Shown here: positions 8,346-18,375 of the stretch, piece after piece
How positions within the stretch are numbered: position 1 is the first letter of the stretch
Layout of the letters: every line of letters begins with the position of its first letter
NCBI RefSeq assembly: GCF_001039355.2
Contig: NW_019775629.1
Coordinates: 203,763-227,153, forward strand
Reading direction: 5' to 3'
DNA from: Lingula anatina
Lineage: Eukaryota > Brachiopoda > Lingulata > Lingulida > Lingulidae
Length of the DNA: 23,391 nt
Translations under genes and position numbers: made by a program
The notes under the pieces: model-generated
What the model was told of the DNA's origin: nothing
Database searches by the model: none
The model's input: the letters and a program-made list of their open reading frames with translations, nothing else

Positions 8346-10178
8346 ATGGCAGAAGCACTAGCAACAGCTTTCACAAATAATCTCTTGATGTGCAGCATCT
8401 GTCTGGGAGAGTATGAGGACCCCCGTGTGTTGCCTTGCTATCATACATTTTGCTATGGTTGTATATCGGACCATGCTTCACGCACACTGACTCCAAATAG
8501 GATATTTGTGTGTCCCATTTGCAGAGAAGAGACCAAGTTTCCAGCTGGTGGACTTAACCAACTGAAAAAGAATTTCATCTTCAGCAAGGCCAAGGATATC
8601 ATAACCCAGCAACGAGAGAGACAGACATTAGAAGAGAAACAGACCAATGTAGCAGCAGTGACACAGGCCATTGCACATATGACCATCAGTTGTGAGAAAC
8701 ATCCTAATAATGAATTAAAATATTACTGTGAAGATGAAGATATTGTTGTATGTGGTGACTGTGCATCAACAGATCATTACAGACATGGTATTGTGCCAGT
8801 TGATAAAGTTGCAAAAAGCAACAGAGATAAAATTAAAGCTGCCCTTGTGAAAACTATAAAAACATCGACCAGGTTTAAAGAGGCGGTTGCCATGGAAACA
8901 ATTGATGATACAGGGGACAATCATAGCAGGATAGCCACTATCAAAAATATTAAAGAACAAGTTCACGGCATGCGCACATACATTGATCAGAGGGAAGAAA
9001 CATTGATATCAGAAGTGAATTCTGCTTATGATATCAGAAAGAAGCAGAAGGAGGCAAACAAAGACACCCTTGAATTTCACCATTCTTCCTTGCACAGTGC
9101 CTGTGACTTTGCCCAGGAACTGGTTACAAATGGCACTGACTCTGATATCATGGTTCATGTTAGGTCTCTGATTGAAAGGCTGGCAGCAATGGAAAAAACA
9201 CCTGTCCCTATTCTAGACACACCAGCACAGATATCTTACAAACCTGGTGAGATATCTTCTGCCGGACTTGAAGCCATGTTAGGACAGGTGACAGTACAGA
9301 CACAACCTCCATTAGCCGGAACATATCCAAGTTCACCATCACATCCTCCTGTTTTCTTGGGAAAACCACAATGTGTGCATTCCTTCAGTGCTAATCTGAG
9401 AGAGGATAGTAGACAAACATCTATATCTGGGATAGTCATAGATACAGACCTAATGTATATTGTGGATAATAGCAATGACAGAATTAAAATGTTTACACAT
9501 GCTGGAGAAATTACATTTTGCATTAAACATAACCGTCCACTTAATGTGGCTGTGTCACAGACTGGTGACTTGTATATAACATCAAACTATGACAACTGTG
9601 TCAAAGTGTACTCCACCAGAGGTCAGCAGGTGACAACCATGGGTCAGGGTCAACTGAAAGAACCATATGGTATTACACTGAACAGACAAGGTGATGTAAT
9701 GGTTTGTGACACAAAAGAGAAATCCATCTTCACATTCCATGCAGACAGTGGACAGCTCGTGAACACTTTTCCACTCTTTCTGTGTTCAGGACCACAGAAC
9801 ATCACAGTGAACAGTGTGAATGATAACATTATAATATCAGACATAAGCATGGGCATTGGCTGTGTACATGTGCTGTCACCTACTGGTGATTATATGTACC
9901 AGTATGGCGGCAAAAATGGTGAGGGTAATGATCAAAAATGTTTACCAGATGGGGTGTGCACAGACAGCTATGGTCACATCTTCATTGCTGACTGGGGCAG
10001 TGGATACTTCAAGATATTGGTACTAAGTCCCAAAGCAGAGTTTGTCAGATACATTGTCACTACTGACGATAAAGAGGATTGGCTACAATATGGCATAGGA
10101 TTAGCCATCAACCCTGCTGGCCAGCTGGTGGTGGGAGAGAAAAATGGAAAAGTTAAGACATTCCAGTACTTAGAGTAA
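8346..10178 (+). CDS. TRIM-type RING / B-box / coiled-coil / NHL-repeat protein, probable E3 ubiquitin ligase, intronless
   Basis: A complete 610-residue frame. The start is supported by good context (AGACATGG: A at -3, G at +4) and by the RING following almost at once. The RING is a textbook C3HC4 type: C16, C19, C31, H33, C36, C39, C56, C59. A B-box type 2 follows with C116, H119, C128, C136, C139, H144 and H147; its fourth-ligand position holds Glu131 where Cys or Asp is usual. Residues about 150-275 are charged and helical, as expected for the TRIM coiled coil. From about 345 to the end there are NHL-type blades (GIVIDTDLMYIVDNSNDRIK, LNVAVSQTGDLYITSNYDNC, PYGITLNRQGDVMVCD, GLAINPAGQLVVGE). 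There is no filamin domain, unlike canonical TRIM2/3/71, so it fits the lineage-expanded invertebrate TRIM-NHL group often labelled TRIM2-, TRIM56- or TRIM71-like. The expected role is ubiquitin transfer from an E2 in the cytoplasm, with the propeller choosing the target. The substrate is unknown. Confidence 0.93.
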   Translation: MAEALATAFTNNLLMCSICLGEYEDPRVLPCYHTFCYGCISDHASRTLTPNRIFVCPICREETKFPAGGLNQLKKNFIFSKAKDIITQQRERQTLEEKQTNVAAVTQAIAHMTISCEKHPNNELKYYCEDEDIVVCGDCASTDHYRHGIVPVDKVAKSNRDKIKAALVKTIKTSTRFKEAVAMETIDDTGDNHSRIATIKNIKEQVHGMRTYIDQREETLISEVNSAYDIRKKQKEANKDTLEFHHSSLHSACDFAQELVTNGTDSDIMVHVRSLIERLAAMEKTPVPILDTPAQISYKPGEISSAGLEAMLGQVTVQTQPPLAGTYPSSPSHPPVFLGKPQCVHSFSANLREDSRQTSISGIVIDTDLMYIVDNSNDRIKMFTHAGEITFCIKHNRPLNVAVSQTGDLYITSNYDNCVKVYSTRGQQVTTMGQGQLKEPYGITLNRQGDVMVCDTKEKSIFTFHADSGQLVNTFPLFLCSGPQNITVNSVNDNIIISDISMGIGCVHVLSPTGDYMYQYGGKNGEGNDQKCLPDGVCTDSYGHIFIADWGSGYFKILVLSPKAEFVRYIVTTDDKEDWLQYGIGLAINPAGQLVVGEKNGKVKTFQYLE

Positions 10179-10204
10179 CTATTGATCACATTGTACACTG
10201 GACT

Positions 10205-10430
10205 AAATATATCACAACTTTATTGATGTTTATGAAACTCTAAATTTACCACTGATAATGTGGATAGATTGTAGGAACCAGATCATAATAGTAGTTACAT
10301 GTAGTTTACTGGGCAATGATGAACATATATAACAATACTGATGTTTATAAAAACCTTATGTTACCATTGATAATAAGGATAGGTTCAAGAAACCAGAGCA
10401 TTAGATGTAGTTTGTCTTATGGACAGCTGA
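10205..10430 (+). repeat. Tandem duplication (~115 bp) in presumed 3' UTR of the TRIM gene
   Basis: Two diverged copies, about 10205-10318 and 10319-10430. Matched landmarks at an offset of about 115: TATTGATGTTTATGAAA / TACTGATGTTTATAAAA, TTACCACTGATAATGTGGATAG / TTACCATTGATAATAAGGATAG, GGAACCAGATCATAATAG / GAAACCAGAGCATTAG, and ATGTAGTTT in both. The duplication starts about 25 bases after the stop codon. No canonical AATAAA signal was seen close by. Confidence 0.75.
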
Positions 10431-12493
10431 GATGACAGAGTGGAAGAGAAACTATATTAATTTTGATTAAAATATCACAATACCGTTTACATGTATTTAA
10501 TAGCTTTACCAATATTGTTCAGGAGGGCGGGTCCAGGATTATTTTAAAGGGGGGGATGCCCACTTGGCAGGTCTCGGATGCAAAGCTTATCCTTGTCCCA
10601 TTGGTTGTTCGGTATTTTTGGGGGGTGGGGGGGCAAACAGTGCCATTTGGTGCAGTTTAGAACCATGGTTTAGCTCTTCAAAACTCTAATATCAAGAGGG
10701 GAATATGTGCATGACTTTTTCCAAAAAAAGAAGGGATGTTTAAGAACGCCAAGACCCCCCTAGATTCACAAACTTTGTGCTTGTTCTTAAATGTTCCCAA
10801 GGTTTATGTAGACCAAACTGCGATGGTGGCGGTGAAGTTTTTAATTGGCCTATATCACATGATATGAAGTATCAAGAACAAGGTTATTTTCAGTTGCACT
10901 CTGGATTACGCACGCTTGCTCCACAAGGTGTCGCCTGTGGTGGTGGTGGGGGGGGGGGCGCAGCACAGCCCATGTGGTTACTGTGAGGAAGGTGACAAGT
11001 ACTTCCAAATATTTTTCATAACTGTCATTATTCCTCATTCTGTTCACAAATTTGATATTTACGGCAATGGAATGTGGCACTGGCAAAAGTGGGTCTAGGT
11101 GTGTTGACGGGCCGCACAGGTGTCCCCAACATTAACCGCTGCCAGAGAATCCCGAAGCATTAAACTACACAACCTGTAAATATTGGAAATTCGGCCAAAG
11201 TTAAGCAAATGAGGCTTTATTAGACTTGGGTAGAAATAGAGAGGAATGTCCAGTGACATGCCAAACCCCTCAGTTTAAGTCTTGGCCTTTGACACCTGTA
11301 ACGCACCCCTTAGTCAATAATCTGAACAAATCAACGTTTGGCAGGTATGCTTTGTTTTCTACCGGCGCTTTTGTGATTTTATCAACTTGATTGTCCAGTG
11401 CCAGACCTTTTGTTCCCAGGTACTAGTAGCAAACTTTATCAGATAACAATCTGACGCTAACCACGCTGTACTAACAGCGTCGTAAACACAGTTATCAATG
11501 CTGTCATCTTTACCTGTATCTCTACCGGTATTATACCACTGATACGTCCGATATATATCAGTAAGGAAATATGCTGTGATGCTTATATTTATTTGTAATA
11601 CGTTAGCATCAACCTGTTCATAAAAACTTGGAACCTTTCAGTATTATTACACAATAATAGTATATTGACATCATGGGAGTTGTTATGATTAAATGCTTAG
11701 AAGAAATAATAAAAACAGTTTACGTAAAATAAAAAAAATGAATTAATCTTATTTGAGTTATTTTTTTTTTCAAACCAATTAATTATCAAACATAAATATT
11801 ATTTTCAGAAACATCAACATATACTACTGCATTATAAATCTGCTGGTACACAGATCTACAGTTCTCAAATACAAATACCAAATACCTTTCACACACAAAT
11901 GATGAGATGTAAATAATCATATGTATAAAGTAGTAAAAATTTCACAAAATGTGTGTAGGCAAGATATTTCTACAAGTAACCTCATTAATCAGTCAGGAAA
12001 CTTCATAATGCCCTCAATAAATGTAGAAATTTGAGCAAGAGAAATTCTATATACAGGCATGACAGATGTACCATATATTGCCACCAACCCTTAACTGAAT
12101 AGACATTTTAAAGAACAAAGTGAGTTAAAAATGAATAAGTAATAAAAAACAGATACTGTCATTCTTAATACTGAAAAACAATGGCACCTTGCAGCCTTCA
12201 CTGCCTCACTATTTGCAAACAATGTTCTAGTTACTGTCACTGTGTACTTTTGATGAGGCATAGATGCAAGGATAACTCCTTTGAATTATATTGTGGAGGT
12301 CTTTTTTGTCATAAATCTGCCACATATAACCTGAATGTACATATTGCAATTCACACCGCAGCGGCTTGTCTTAGTAAGGACTCAACCAGTTGAAAACTTG
12401 TGGCACAGTTTCAGGGACTGGATCACACCAACTACCCTTGCAGTGATGATGGATCTACTAGTACATTATCTATGTCTTGTCCTCCTAGTTTCT
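10431..12493. other. Gene-free stretch with G-rich runs
   Basis: No convincing coding exon on either strand. G-runs occur near 10544-10551, 10620-10633 and 10935-10958 (GGTGGTGGTGGGGG...), the last two being potential G-quadruplexes. The rest, notably 11560-12180, is strongly AT-rich. Short open frames here carry no motif and look like chance. Confidence 0.55.
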
Positions 12494-12566
12494 CTAATAC
12501 TGTTCCCCCTGAGCTATGCTCACATCAATCTCTACAGCTTTACCAACTTCTACGCAGTTTTTGCAT
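12494..12566 (-). CDS. Possible terminal exon, minus strand
   Basis: On minus, a strong acceptor (CGCTTTATACTTTCAG) precedes 12566. One frame then reads CKNCVEVGKAVEIDVSIAQG and a few more residues to a TAG at 12494-12496. Another frame stops after five codons. It lies downstream of the probable minus-strand first exon at 13264-13369 and could belong to the same gene, as could a 60-base candidate exon at 12848-12907 with acceptor ATTATTTATCAG and donor GCAG|GTTATT. No family was recognised for either, and they may be chance splice-like signals. Confidence 0.2.
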
Positions 12567-12658
12567 CTGAAAGTATAAAGCGAAAATGTAATAAAGCACT
12601 ATCAATCTACTTGTTATATATTGATTTCAGGGCGAGAGAAAAAAAAGGCAGAAACCGC

Positions 12659-12686
12659 ATATCATAATCAATATATCATAATCAAT
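12659..12686. repeat. Tandem 14-bp repeat, two copies
   Basis: ATATCATAATCAAT occurs twice in succession, perfectly. Confidence 0.9.
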
Positions 12687-13263
12687 ATAATTGGAAATCA
12701 AATATGTATAATCAAATAGCTTTAATTGCACATACTAGTAATGATTTAATATTTAATTCAGCATGAATTTTGACTCTCTCTTGTTAAAGCATGCCCACTT
12801 TATCAAAATGTGCTTGATCAAATAATAATAATGATAATAACAATAACCTGCACACATGATGTTATGGTCAACTGCCACAAAAAATGAGTTGATATGTACT
12901 TGGTAGCCTGATAAATAATATCAGGTATTAATTTGAGCAGCAATAATACCACAGAGTTATCAACGACACAAGCATATGATATGGTGTTATGTAGCAAAAA
13001 TTCATGCATAACTTGCTGTGGCCGTGTCCTCCTTAAACTATCATGCACATTAGCTTTTGATTTTCAATGTCATCAAAATGTTACATTGTTGTTAGTAAGA
13101 TCTAGGTATCTGCTATTCAAATAGTATCGTTTGGAAAATAACTAAAAAATTTAATTATGCTTTTGCAACACGAAATTATCATTAACTTTGCCGATACACG
13201 TGTACACAGTACTTTGCTATCGATGCTGCTCTTTTCTCCCCAACTCGCCACTGACAGGCTAAC

Positions 13264-13369
13264 CACATCGTTCCAAAACAAAGTTGGCATGATCCTTTAC
13301 TTTTGGTGTTGGCAGTTTCGCCCCGGGAACATCGTCTTCGGTTAAAAACAACGTATCGTATTCACCCAT
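13264..13369 (-). CDS. Probable first coding exon of a minus-strand gene, SAP-like N-terminus
   Basis: From ATG at 13369 (context GCAAAGATGG: A at -3, G at +4) the minus strand reads MGEYDTLFLTEDDVPGAKLP, then TPKVKDHANFVLERC. The exon closes at a donor-like GATGTG|GTTAGC, and an in-frame TAG lies just beyond, so it is either an exon or a 36-codon chance frame. The opening pattern, acidic residues then (F)L..(D/E)D(D/V)PGA.L followed by a helix ending in R(C)G, resembles the N-terminus of uncharacterised invertebrate proteins that begin with a SAP-like DNA-binding helix pair. This is from memory of the pattern. The frame extends in phase upstream to an ATG at 13501, but that start lies in promoter-like CpG-rich sequence and is less likely. 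Function unknown. Confidence 0.35.
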
Positions 13370-13560
13370 CTTTGCATTGTTCCTGTACAAAATGTCCGCT
13401 TGCTGCCCCCAAGGGAAAAATCGTAGCACGTGGGTAGTTACGCAAGACCTGTGACGTATAGCGCGCGCGACCTTATTGCCGAGAAAGCCAAATATAAACA
13501 ACAGGAGTCCATTAGTCCGATAAATATTAGTGTGTTAATTCATCTTATCGCGTAAGAATA
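13370..13560 (-). promoter_or_regulatory. CpG-rich promoter-like sequence upstream of the minus-strand exon
   Basis: In an otherwise CpG-poor region this stretch holds GCGCGCGCGA near 13460-13470, a palindromic E-box CACGTG at 13427-13432 and a CRE-like TGACGTA at 13452-13458. All lie within 100 bases upstream of the ATG at 13369. This suggests a TATA-less promoter, on compositional grounds only. Confidence 0.3.
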
Positions 13561-14761
13561 TGTCACATAATTGTGAAATCGATTTTTTGCTGTGCAGACA
13601 CAGTTAGATTGCCTGTATATGAATGTGAATGTAATCATACAAGACATTGACCTAGAAAAATGTTTTCATACCATGTATCATGTATCTCCATTATAACACA
13701 GTTAATATACACATATGAAGGTTCAAGCTGTCATGCTGCAGTGAATAATTGAGATGGCCGTGCAATAAATAAAGGTATGGGCTTCAGGATTTGGAAACAA
13801 TAAATAATTTTCTTTCCGATGGTGACTTGGAATTAGAAATGACCGGATTAAATTATTTATTTGTCAACAAGATTAGATCACTATTTAATAATTTAGTAGA
13901 ATTTTAAGTTATTTCGTCTGAAATGCGATCAGTAATTTCGTATTGTCAGTATGTCTTAGAAAAATATTTTATATGCAATTTGTTTCTGTCTTATTTTTAG
14001 AAAATATTTATTGACATATGCACTTTGAATTATATTTTGAATTATATTTCAGTAAAGCAAAGCATCATGATGTAGAGAAAAATATTAACCTCTAAGGAAC
14101 ATATCTTCAAAGGCAATTTGCTGGATAATTTTTTTTTCTGTCATGTTGCCATTGTCACGAATGTTCTCGATTAATCTTTCAATAAATACAGGTATATAAA
14201 ACTTTTGATATTAAACTATAAATATTATACTACCAAAATTCACTAAAAAGGCCAAACGCACTTATCAGGCTTTACAGTAAAATATTTTATGGAACTCGCA
14301 AACAAGCTTGTAAAATGTTAACCATACAAATGATTATTGAATCCAGCATTAGCATCTTACCTTAGAACAAACATGCACGCGATAATACTTGTGATAAGTA
14401 GAAGAAAAGTGAAATACCTTGGTCTTGAATTCCCCGATATCTACGTCAGTCTGCTACGTGTTATGCATTTGCTCTTGAAGGAATATCTTCGTTCATTGAA
14501 CTGAGGTGAAAACAAGGAAAGGATGTATAACGCGCTCTTAAACAGTTTTTACGCGACATTATTGTATTTTTTTATTTAATTATAATATTCGTTTAATTTT
14601 AGTCTAATGTGATACAAATCAACGGGTTTTACAAGTTTCACAATGTTGTGGAGGACATTCTACATTCTTCGTTCAGTGATTATATCGGAATTTTTTACAA
14701 GTGTCGCTATTCAGGCGCATATGATACATTTAAACCGATACCCCCTCCGAAGCACCACCAC

Positions 14762-14795
<34 letters not shown>

Positions 14796-15400
14796 TAATA
14801 ATAATAATAATAATAATAATGATAATAATAATAACATAAATAAAATTTACGATTATATTTCCAGAAAGTGTTTTTTTTTTTATCGTTCAGAGAATGGCGT
14901 TTACATTGTTGTATGCCATTATGACCTTCTGTCTGCAACCTCCAGTTAATTGAAGTCTTTTAATAATGAAAAAACGACGTTTATTTTTTATTATGATTTT
15001 AGTTTCGACTGTGCCCCTAATATAACACACTAGTACTATAAATATAATCTTTAGCTTAGAAAAGTGCTTATATTACATAAAGCGACATCCAGGCGCTATT
15101 TCGCTCACTCACGTGCTTACGCATCAGCCTACACCTGCCCCCCCCCCCCTCCGTGGTGCCCTCTTTTGACACCTGAATACCGTATATTTAGCTGCGTTGA
15201 GTACATTGACATGCAACAGCACAAATATTTTCTTTTACAAGGGTATGTCAAAACATCTGTGTGCTTTTCTATCAGCAGCTCTATTTCAGTAAGTTACCCA
15301 AGCTAGGTCACTGAACAATTACACTGAAGTAACGGAAGTGTGTAGGTGAATATGCGTAGACTTAAGTAAGGCTGCAGCATTGGAATGTCATATTGATCAA
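13561..15400. other. Gene-free AT-rich stretch
   Basis: No exon with motif support on either strand. It contains a doubled TTTGAATTATAT near 14024-14047, a compound microsatellite at 14764-14835 and a 12-base C run near 15138-15149. Confidence 0.5.
14764..14835. repeat. Compound microsatellite (CA)15(AAT)n
   Basis: About fifteen CA units at 14764-14793 run directly into AAT units to about 14835, with one interruption (TGAT) near 14820. The short His/Thr/Ile-rich and Tyr/Val/Cys-rich open frames over this region are translations of the repeat and not genes. Confidence 0.95.
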
Positions 15401-16476
15401 TCGAAGAATAAAAACCCGACGACTGCGCGACACTGAAATATTTTATGACGCAGCACCGCAGCTGTATTTATGTCAATAATATCACCTGACAACTATCGAC
15501 GGGCGCCATTTTATTTACCTTCACAGAGAAAAGTCTTAAGGAAAGTCATTTTAAAGACTAAATATAAAAGAAAACATATCCTGGGAAAGTAAAAGATAAA
15601 ACAAAATACTAGTGAGCGTGAATTCACCGCACAAAGAAAATCACTGATATTGTTTGATCTGCTGAGTAGAGACGATCTTGCTTCGATGAAGACTTTTCAA
15701 GGATTAGGTGTGAAATCGACCGCTGAATTTTTTATGTTTTTGAGGTACAGTATGAGGCGTAAAGATGATATTACAAATCCACATTTCATAATATTCTTAT
15801 TGCGAGCTTCAATTTAGATATAACTAACGTATAACCATCAAATAAAAACTCAACTATAATCGCGATCACCGCATGTTGAAAGTCACTGATCGATGCTTGT
15901 GCGGAAACTATGCAATGCCATAGGGACCATTCCCACAGATATTTGGATCGATCCATCTCCCCGTAGAGTCTCACTAAATTGCTATCAACTTAATCCGCTT
16001 AAATATCTGTCGTAGAGGCTACACAGGCCGTGATTCCATGCAGTTTCGTATGATTTCGCACGGCCAACTCCTTCCACCGCACAGAAGGGATTTACGGGCA
16101 CTATACACTGTGAGGACGTCGCATATTCTACGTAACTTATAGGATTTACCAGCCAAAATGGATTTGCCTGGGGTGGGGAGATGTCTACTACTCATTAACC
16201 ATTACTCCACTATTATGCTTTATTCCATCTTTACTCTGATCATTTTTTTTTTCCAAATGATTGGCCAAATTTTTTAAACGTATTTTAGAAGTCGGAAAGT
16301 GGCAAGTTTCACGAAAATATCTTCATTTCCAGGTAATATAACCATTCAGAGTACTTACAGCTAGCGTAACAGCAGTAATATGATTACCCCTAGCTGCTGC
16401 TTACCTGTTTCTAGGCCAATCTAGTACTCAAAACATATGTTAATGGTACTGACAGTCAAGATGCAGTGGTCATTGG
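15401..16476. other. Gene-free stretch with repeat fragments
   Basis: No supported gene. It contains the first copy of a dispersed repeat (15928-16011), and the rest is unremarkable AT-rich sequence. Confidence 0.45.
15928..16011 (+). repeat. Dispersed repeat, copy 1 (partner at 17292-17374)
   Basis: Shares with 17292-17374 the ordered blocks ATTCCCA(C)AG, GGATCGATCCATC / AGATCGATCTATC, TCTCACTA(A/G)ATT, CTATCA and AATCCG(C/G)CTTA. Direct orientation, diverged. Probably fragments of one transposon family. Confidence 0.55.
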
Positions 16477-16655
16477 TTACCTGGGTTGATAATTGGAGAT
16501 ACAGACAGTTCAAGTAACAATAAACACGTGTTTAAGGTAATGATACTATTCAGTATTTAAAGCCAGTGAAATGAATAATGATGTATAATTATATTTTTAT
16601 TTTATTTTATTTTTTTACCTGGGTTGGTCACTAGATATTCAGACAATACAAGTAA
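16477..16655 (+). repeat. Pair of ~41-bp direct repeats
   Basis: 16477-16517 and 16615-16655 both begin TTACCTGGGTTG and end CAAGTAA, with AGATA(C/T)(A/T)CAGACA in the middle. They are 138 bases apart. The second copy ends 22 bases before the THAP relic, so the repeats may be part of that element's 5' region. A TTTTA-rich tract (about 16591-16616) lies between them. Confidence 0.6.
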
Positions 16656-16677
16656 AGTCTGCAAGGAGTACAGTAAA

Positions 16678-16854
16678 ATGCCTAAATGTTGTAGTGTTGC
16701 GGGTTTTACTGCAAAGAAAGGCAAAGTGCCTAACGATATTAAGTTATACAAATTTCCACAAGAATTAGTCGACGCAAAAGAATGAATGCATGTAATTAAC
16801 CGCGCACAGAGAAGTGGGGATGGAAGTGTGGACAGGGACGGATGTTGGGCCCCA
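16678..16854 (+). pseudogene. THAP zinc-finger domain relic
   Basis: An ATG opens MPKCCSVAGFTAKKGK, then VPNDIKLYKFPQELVDAKE, a TGA at 16783-16785, then in the same frame MHVINRAQRSGDGSV to a TAA at 16855. This is the N-terminal half of a THAP (C2CH) DNA-binding domain: initial M-P-K-C-C, the (L/H)-x-F-P motif, and after the stop the usual ...W-(x)-x-(A/V)-(I/V)-N-R... helix with the conserved Trp position occupied by Met. The second zinc Cys (position 10) is Phe. With an internal stop, a lost zinc ligand and no downstream C-x2-H half, it is dead. THAP domains occur in P-element-type transposases and host genes derived from them, and the repeats around it favour a transposon origin. Confidence 0.6.
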
Positions 16855-17040
16855 TAACTCGAAAGGATTGCGCATTGCGAATAGCGATATCACATAGATT
16901 CTACAGTGTATTATATGGGACGCGTAGGGGAGAGTCATGGAATCGAGACGCTTGCGCTTGGTCGCAGTGCGCGATGCTTTAGGGTTACGGGGCCATGGGC
17001 TCCGTATCTCGAACGGTTCGCTATGTTGTGCACTTGCGTT
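16847..17040 (+). repeat. Diverged direct repeats, 150 bp apart
   Basis: GGGCCCCATAACTCGAAAGG at 16847 and GGGCTCCGTATCTCGAACGG at 16997 begin two similar segments of about 40 bases. They lie immediately downstream of the THAP relic in CpG-containing sequence unlike its surroundings, so they probably belong to the same dead element. Confidence 0.4.
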
Positions 17041-17291
17041 AGTGTCTTTATTCCATAGCCGATTCTATTTCGAGATACACCAGCGCACGTGCAGCAGCAT
17101 TTAAGCTACAGCTGGCATATAGCTCTTCCTTTACTCTTCTTTCAATATAGACATTTAAGCCTACACTGCTAAATCACATAGTATGCAGTCCAACGGCGTA
17201 TCTAAAGTACCGGTAGTTACACTTAATTTACACATGCTTGTAAAACCGATACAGTATATCTTGAGCAAGGTAAAGAAGTATACTTCTAGGG

Positions 17292-17374
17292 CGTATTCCC
17301 AGAGCTTTTAGATCGATCTATCCCCGCGGGGAATCTCACTAGATTACTATCAGATAATCCGGCTTATGTGTCCG
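17292..17374 (+). repeat. Dispersed repeat, copy 2 (partner at 15928-16011)
   Basis: Diverged direct copy of 15928-16011. A further fragment near 17461 forms the palindrome TCGATCTAA-A-TTAGATCGA. Confidence 0.55.
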
Positions 17375-18180
17375 TCCCGCCTACAACAAGCAATAAGGGG
17401 GTAATTAACTTTCGTGCCCTCTCGGCTGACAGCTATCTAGCGTGAACCCCGAGGGAGTTAGGTCGATCTAAATTAGATCGATCTATTCTCTGGTAATGGG
17501 GGCGTAGTTACGAACAATGGGTTTAAAAAACGTTTATCAGCCGTGCACGCTCAAATATCACCTCATGTTTTTGTTAAAGGTCAGCGCCCATGTTATAATC
17601 GTAATAAAGAGCAACTTTGCGCAATCTCATCATTTGCAGGTGAAGTCGAGATGCTATACACATGCAGGGGTTTGCCGAAAGTCATCAAACGTTGATAACT
17701 GAAAAGTTTGCAGATAACAGAGTAAAGTGGAAATCACTTGCTGCAATGGCAATGGTAGCTTTTATTAAGTGATAAAAGTAATCGTATTTGTAGATAAGGA
17801 GCTTGAGTTCCAGATGACTATGTGACACGAAACATATTTTTTATGACTCATAACGTCAACAACATCTTCCGTCAACATTTGAGAGACGCCATCTGTTACT
17901 CTATTAGAGGGAAGTCTTAACAGAGCTTCATGAATGTCATTTTGGATACTTAAAATGTGGACAAACCTGACAAAACATCATTGTGCAAAAACTCACTGAG
18001 CATGAAACCCAATGACGTATTTTTATTTGCTGAGTGTAGAAGACTTCCTGGATGAACTTTTTTGAAGAAATGCCAGAAAAAGACCGCCAAAACATTTATG
18101 CTTTAGAGGTACCGTTTGCTTCATATGTACTAATTTGTCACTTTTTCCTAGTTGTCTCAACCAATAATTAGATTGAAAAG
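17375..18180. other. Gene-free stretch, possible decayed coding remnant
   Basis: No intact gene. Near 18010-18108 the plus strand reads coding-like only across a frameshift (MKPNDVFLFAECRRLPG in one frame, MNFFEEMPEKDRQNIYALE in another). This could be an eroded transposon or pseudogene, but no family is recognised. Confidence 0.3.
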
Positions 18181-18186
18181 TAGATG

Positions 18187-18302
18187 TTTCCTCCTCGTTC
18201 CCTTCTCTCTCTCTCCTTTATATATGTCTCTTCACCCTCTCCTTCTATCCTCTCTGTCTCTCCTATTCATCATCTCCTCACTCCCCCTCCCCCTCTCTCT
18301 CT
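18187..18302 (+). repeat. Pyrimidine-rich (CT)n-like tract
   Basis: Over 110 bases composed largely of CTCTCC/CTTCTC. The high pyrimidine skew could form triplex DNA or mimic a splice acceptor tract. The small Ser/Pro/Leu-rich frame across it is a translation artefact. Confidence 0.8.
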
Positions 18303-18352
18303 TGATTTAATACCCGGTAGTAGTACAGCATGGGTCTTATTCCTAACTACTA

Positions 18353-18375
18353 AAGGATACTCACAAAGTATCCTT
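18353..18375. repeat. Hairpin, 8-bp perfect stem
   Basis: AAGGATAC, a 7-base loop, GTATCCTT. A second perfect stem, TCTTTTGTAT with ATACAAAAGA at 18486-18518, lies 110 bases on. Both could belong to a small decayed element, and neither is followed by a gene. Confidence 0.6.

Noticed and set aside
10463-11098. Short Gly-, His- or Pro-rich frames across G-runs
   Set aside because: They come from GGT/GGG low-complexity sequence and have no family pattern.
12335-12667. 110-codon plus-strand frame with a hydrophobic stretch (VHYLCLVLLVSLILFPLSYA)
   Set aside because: Could be read as a membrane segment, but there is no start context, no homology I recognise, and it is antisense to a stretch with splice-like signals. 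Chance is more likely.
14609-14938. Frames with His/Thr/Ile or Tyr/Val/Cys repeats
   Set aside because: Pure translation of the CA and AAT microsatellites.
18010-18110. Coding-like stretch with a frameshift
   Set aside because: Reads plausibly only by switching frames, and no family could be named. Mentioned in the gap entry only.
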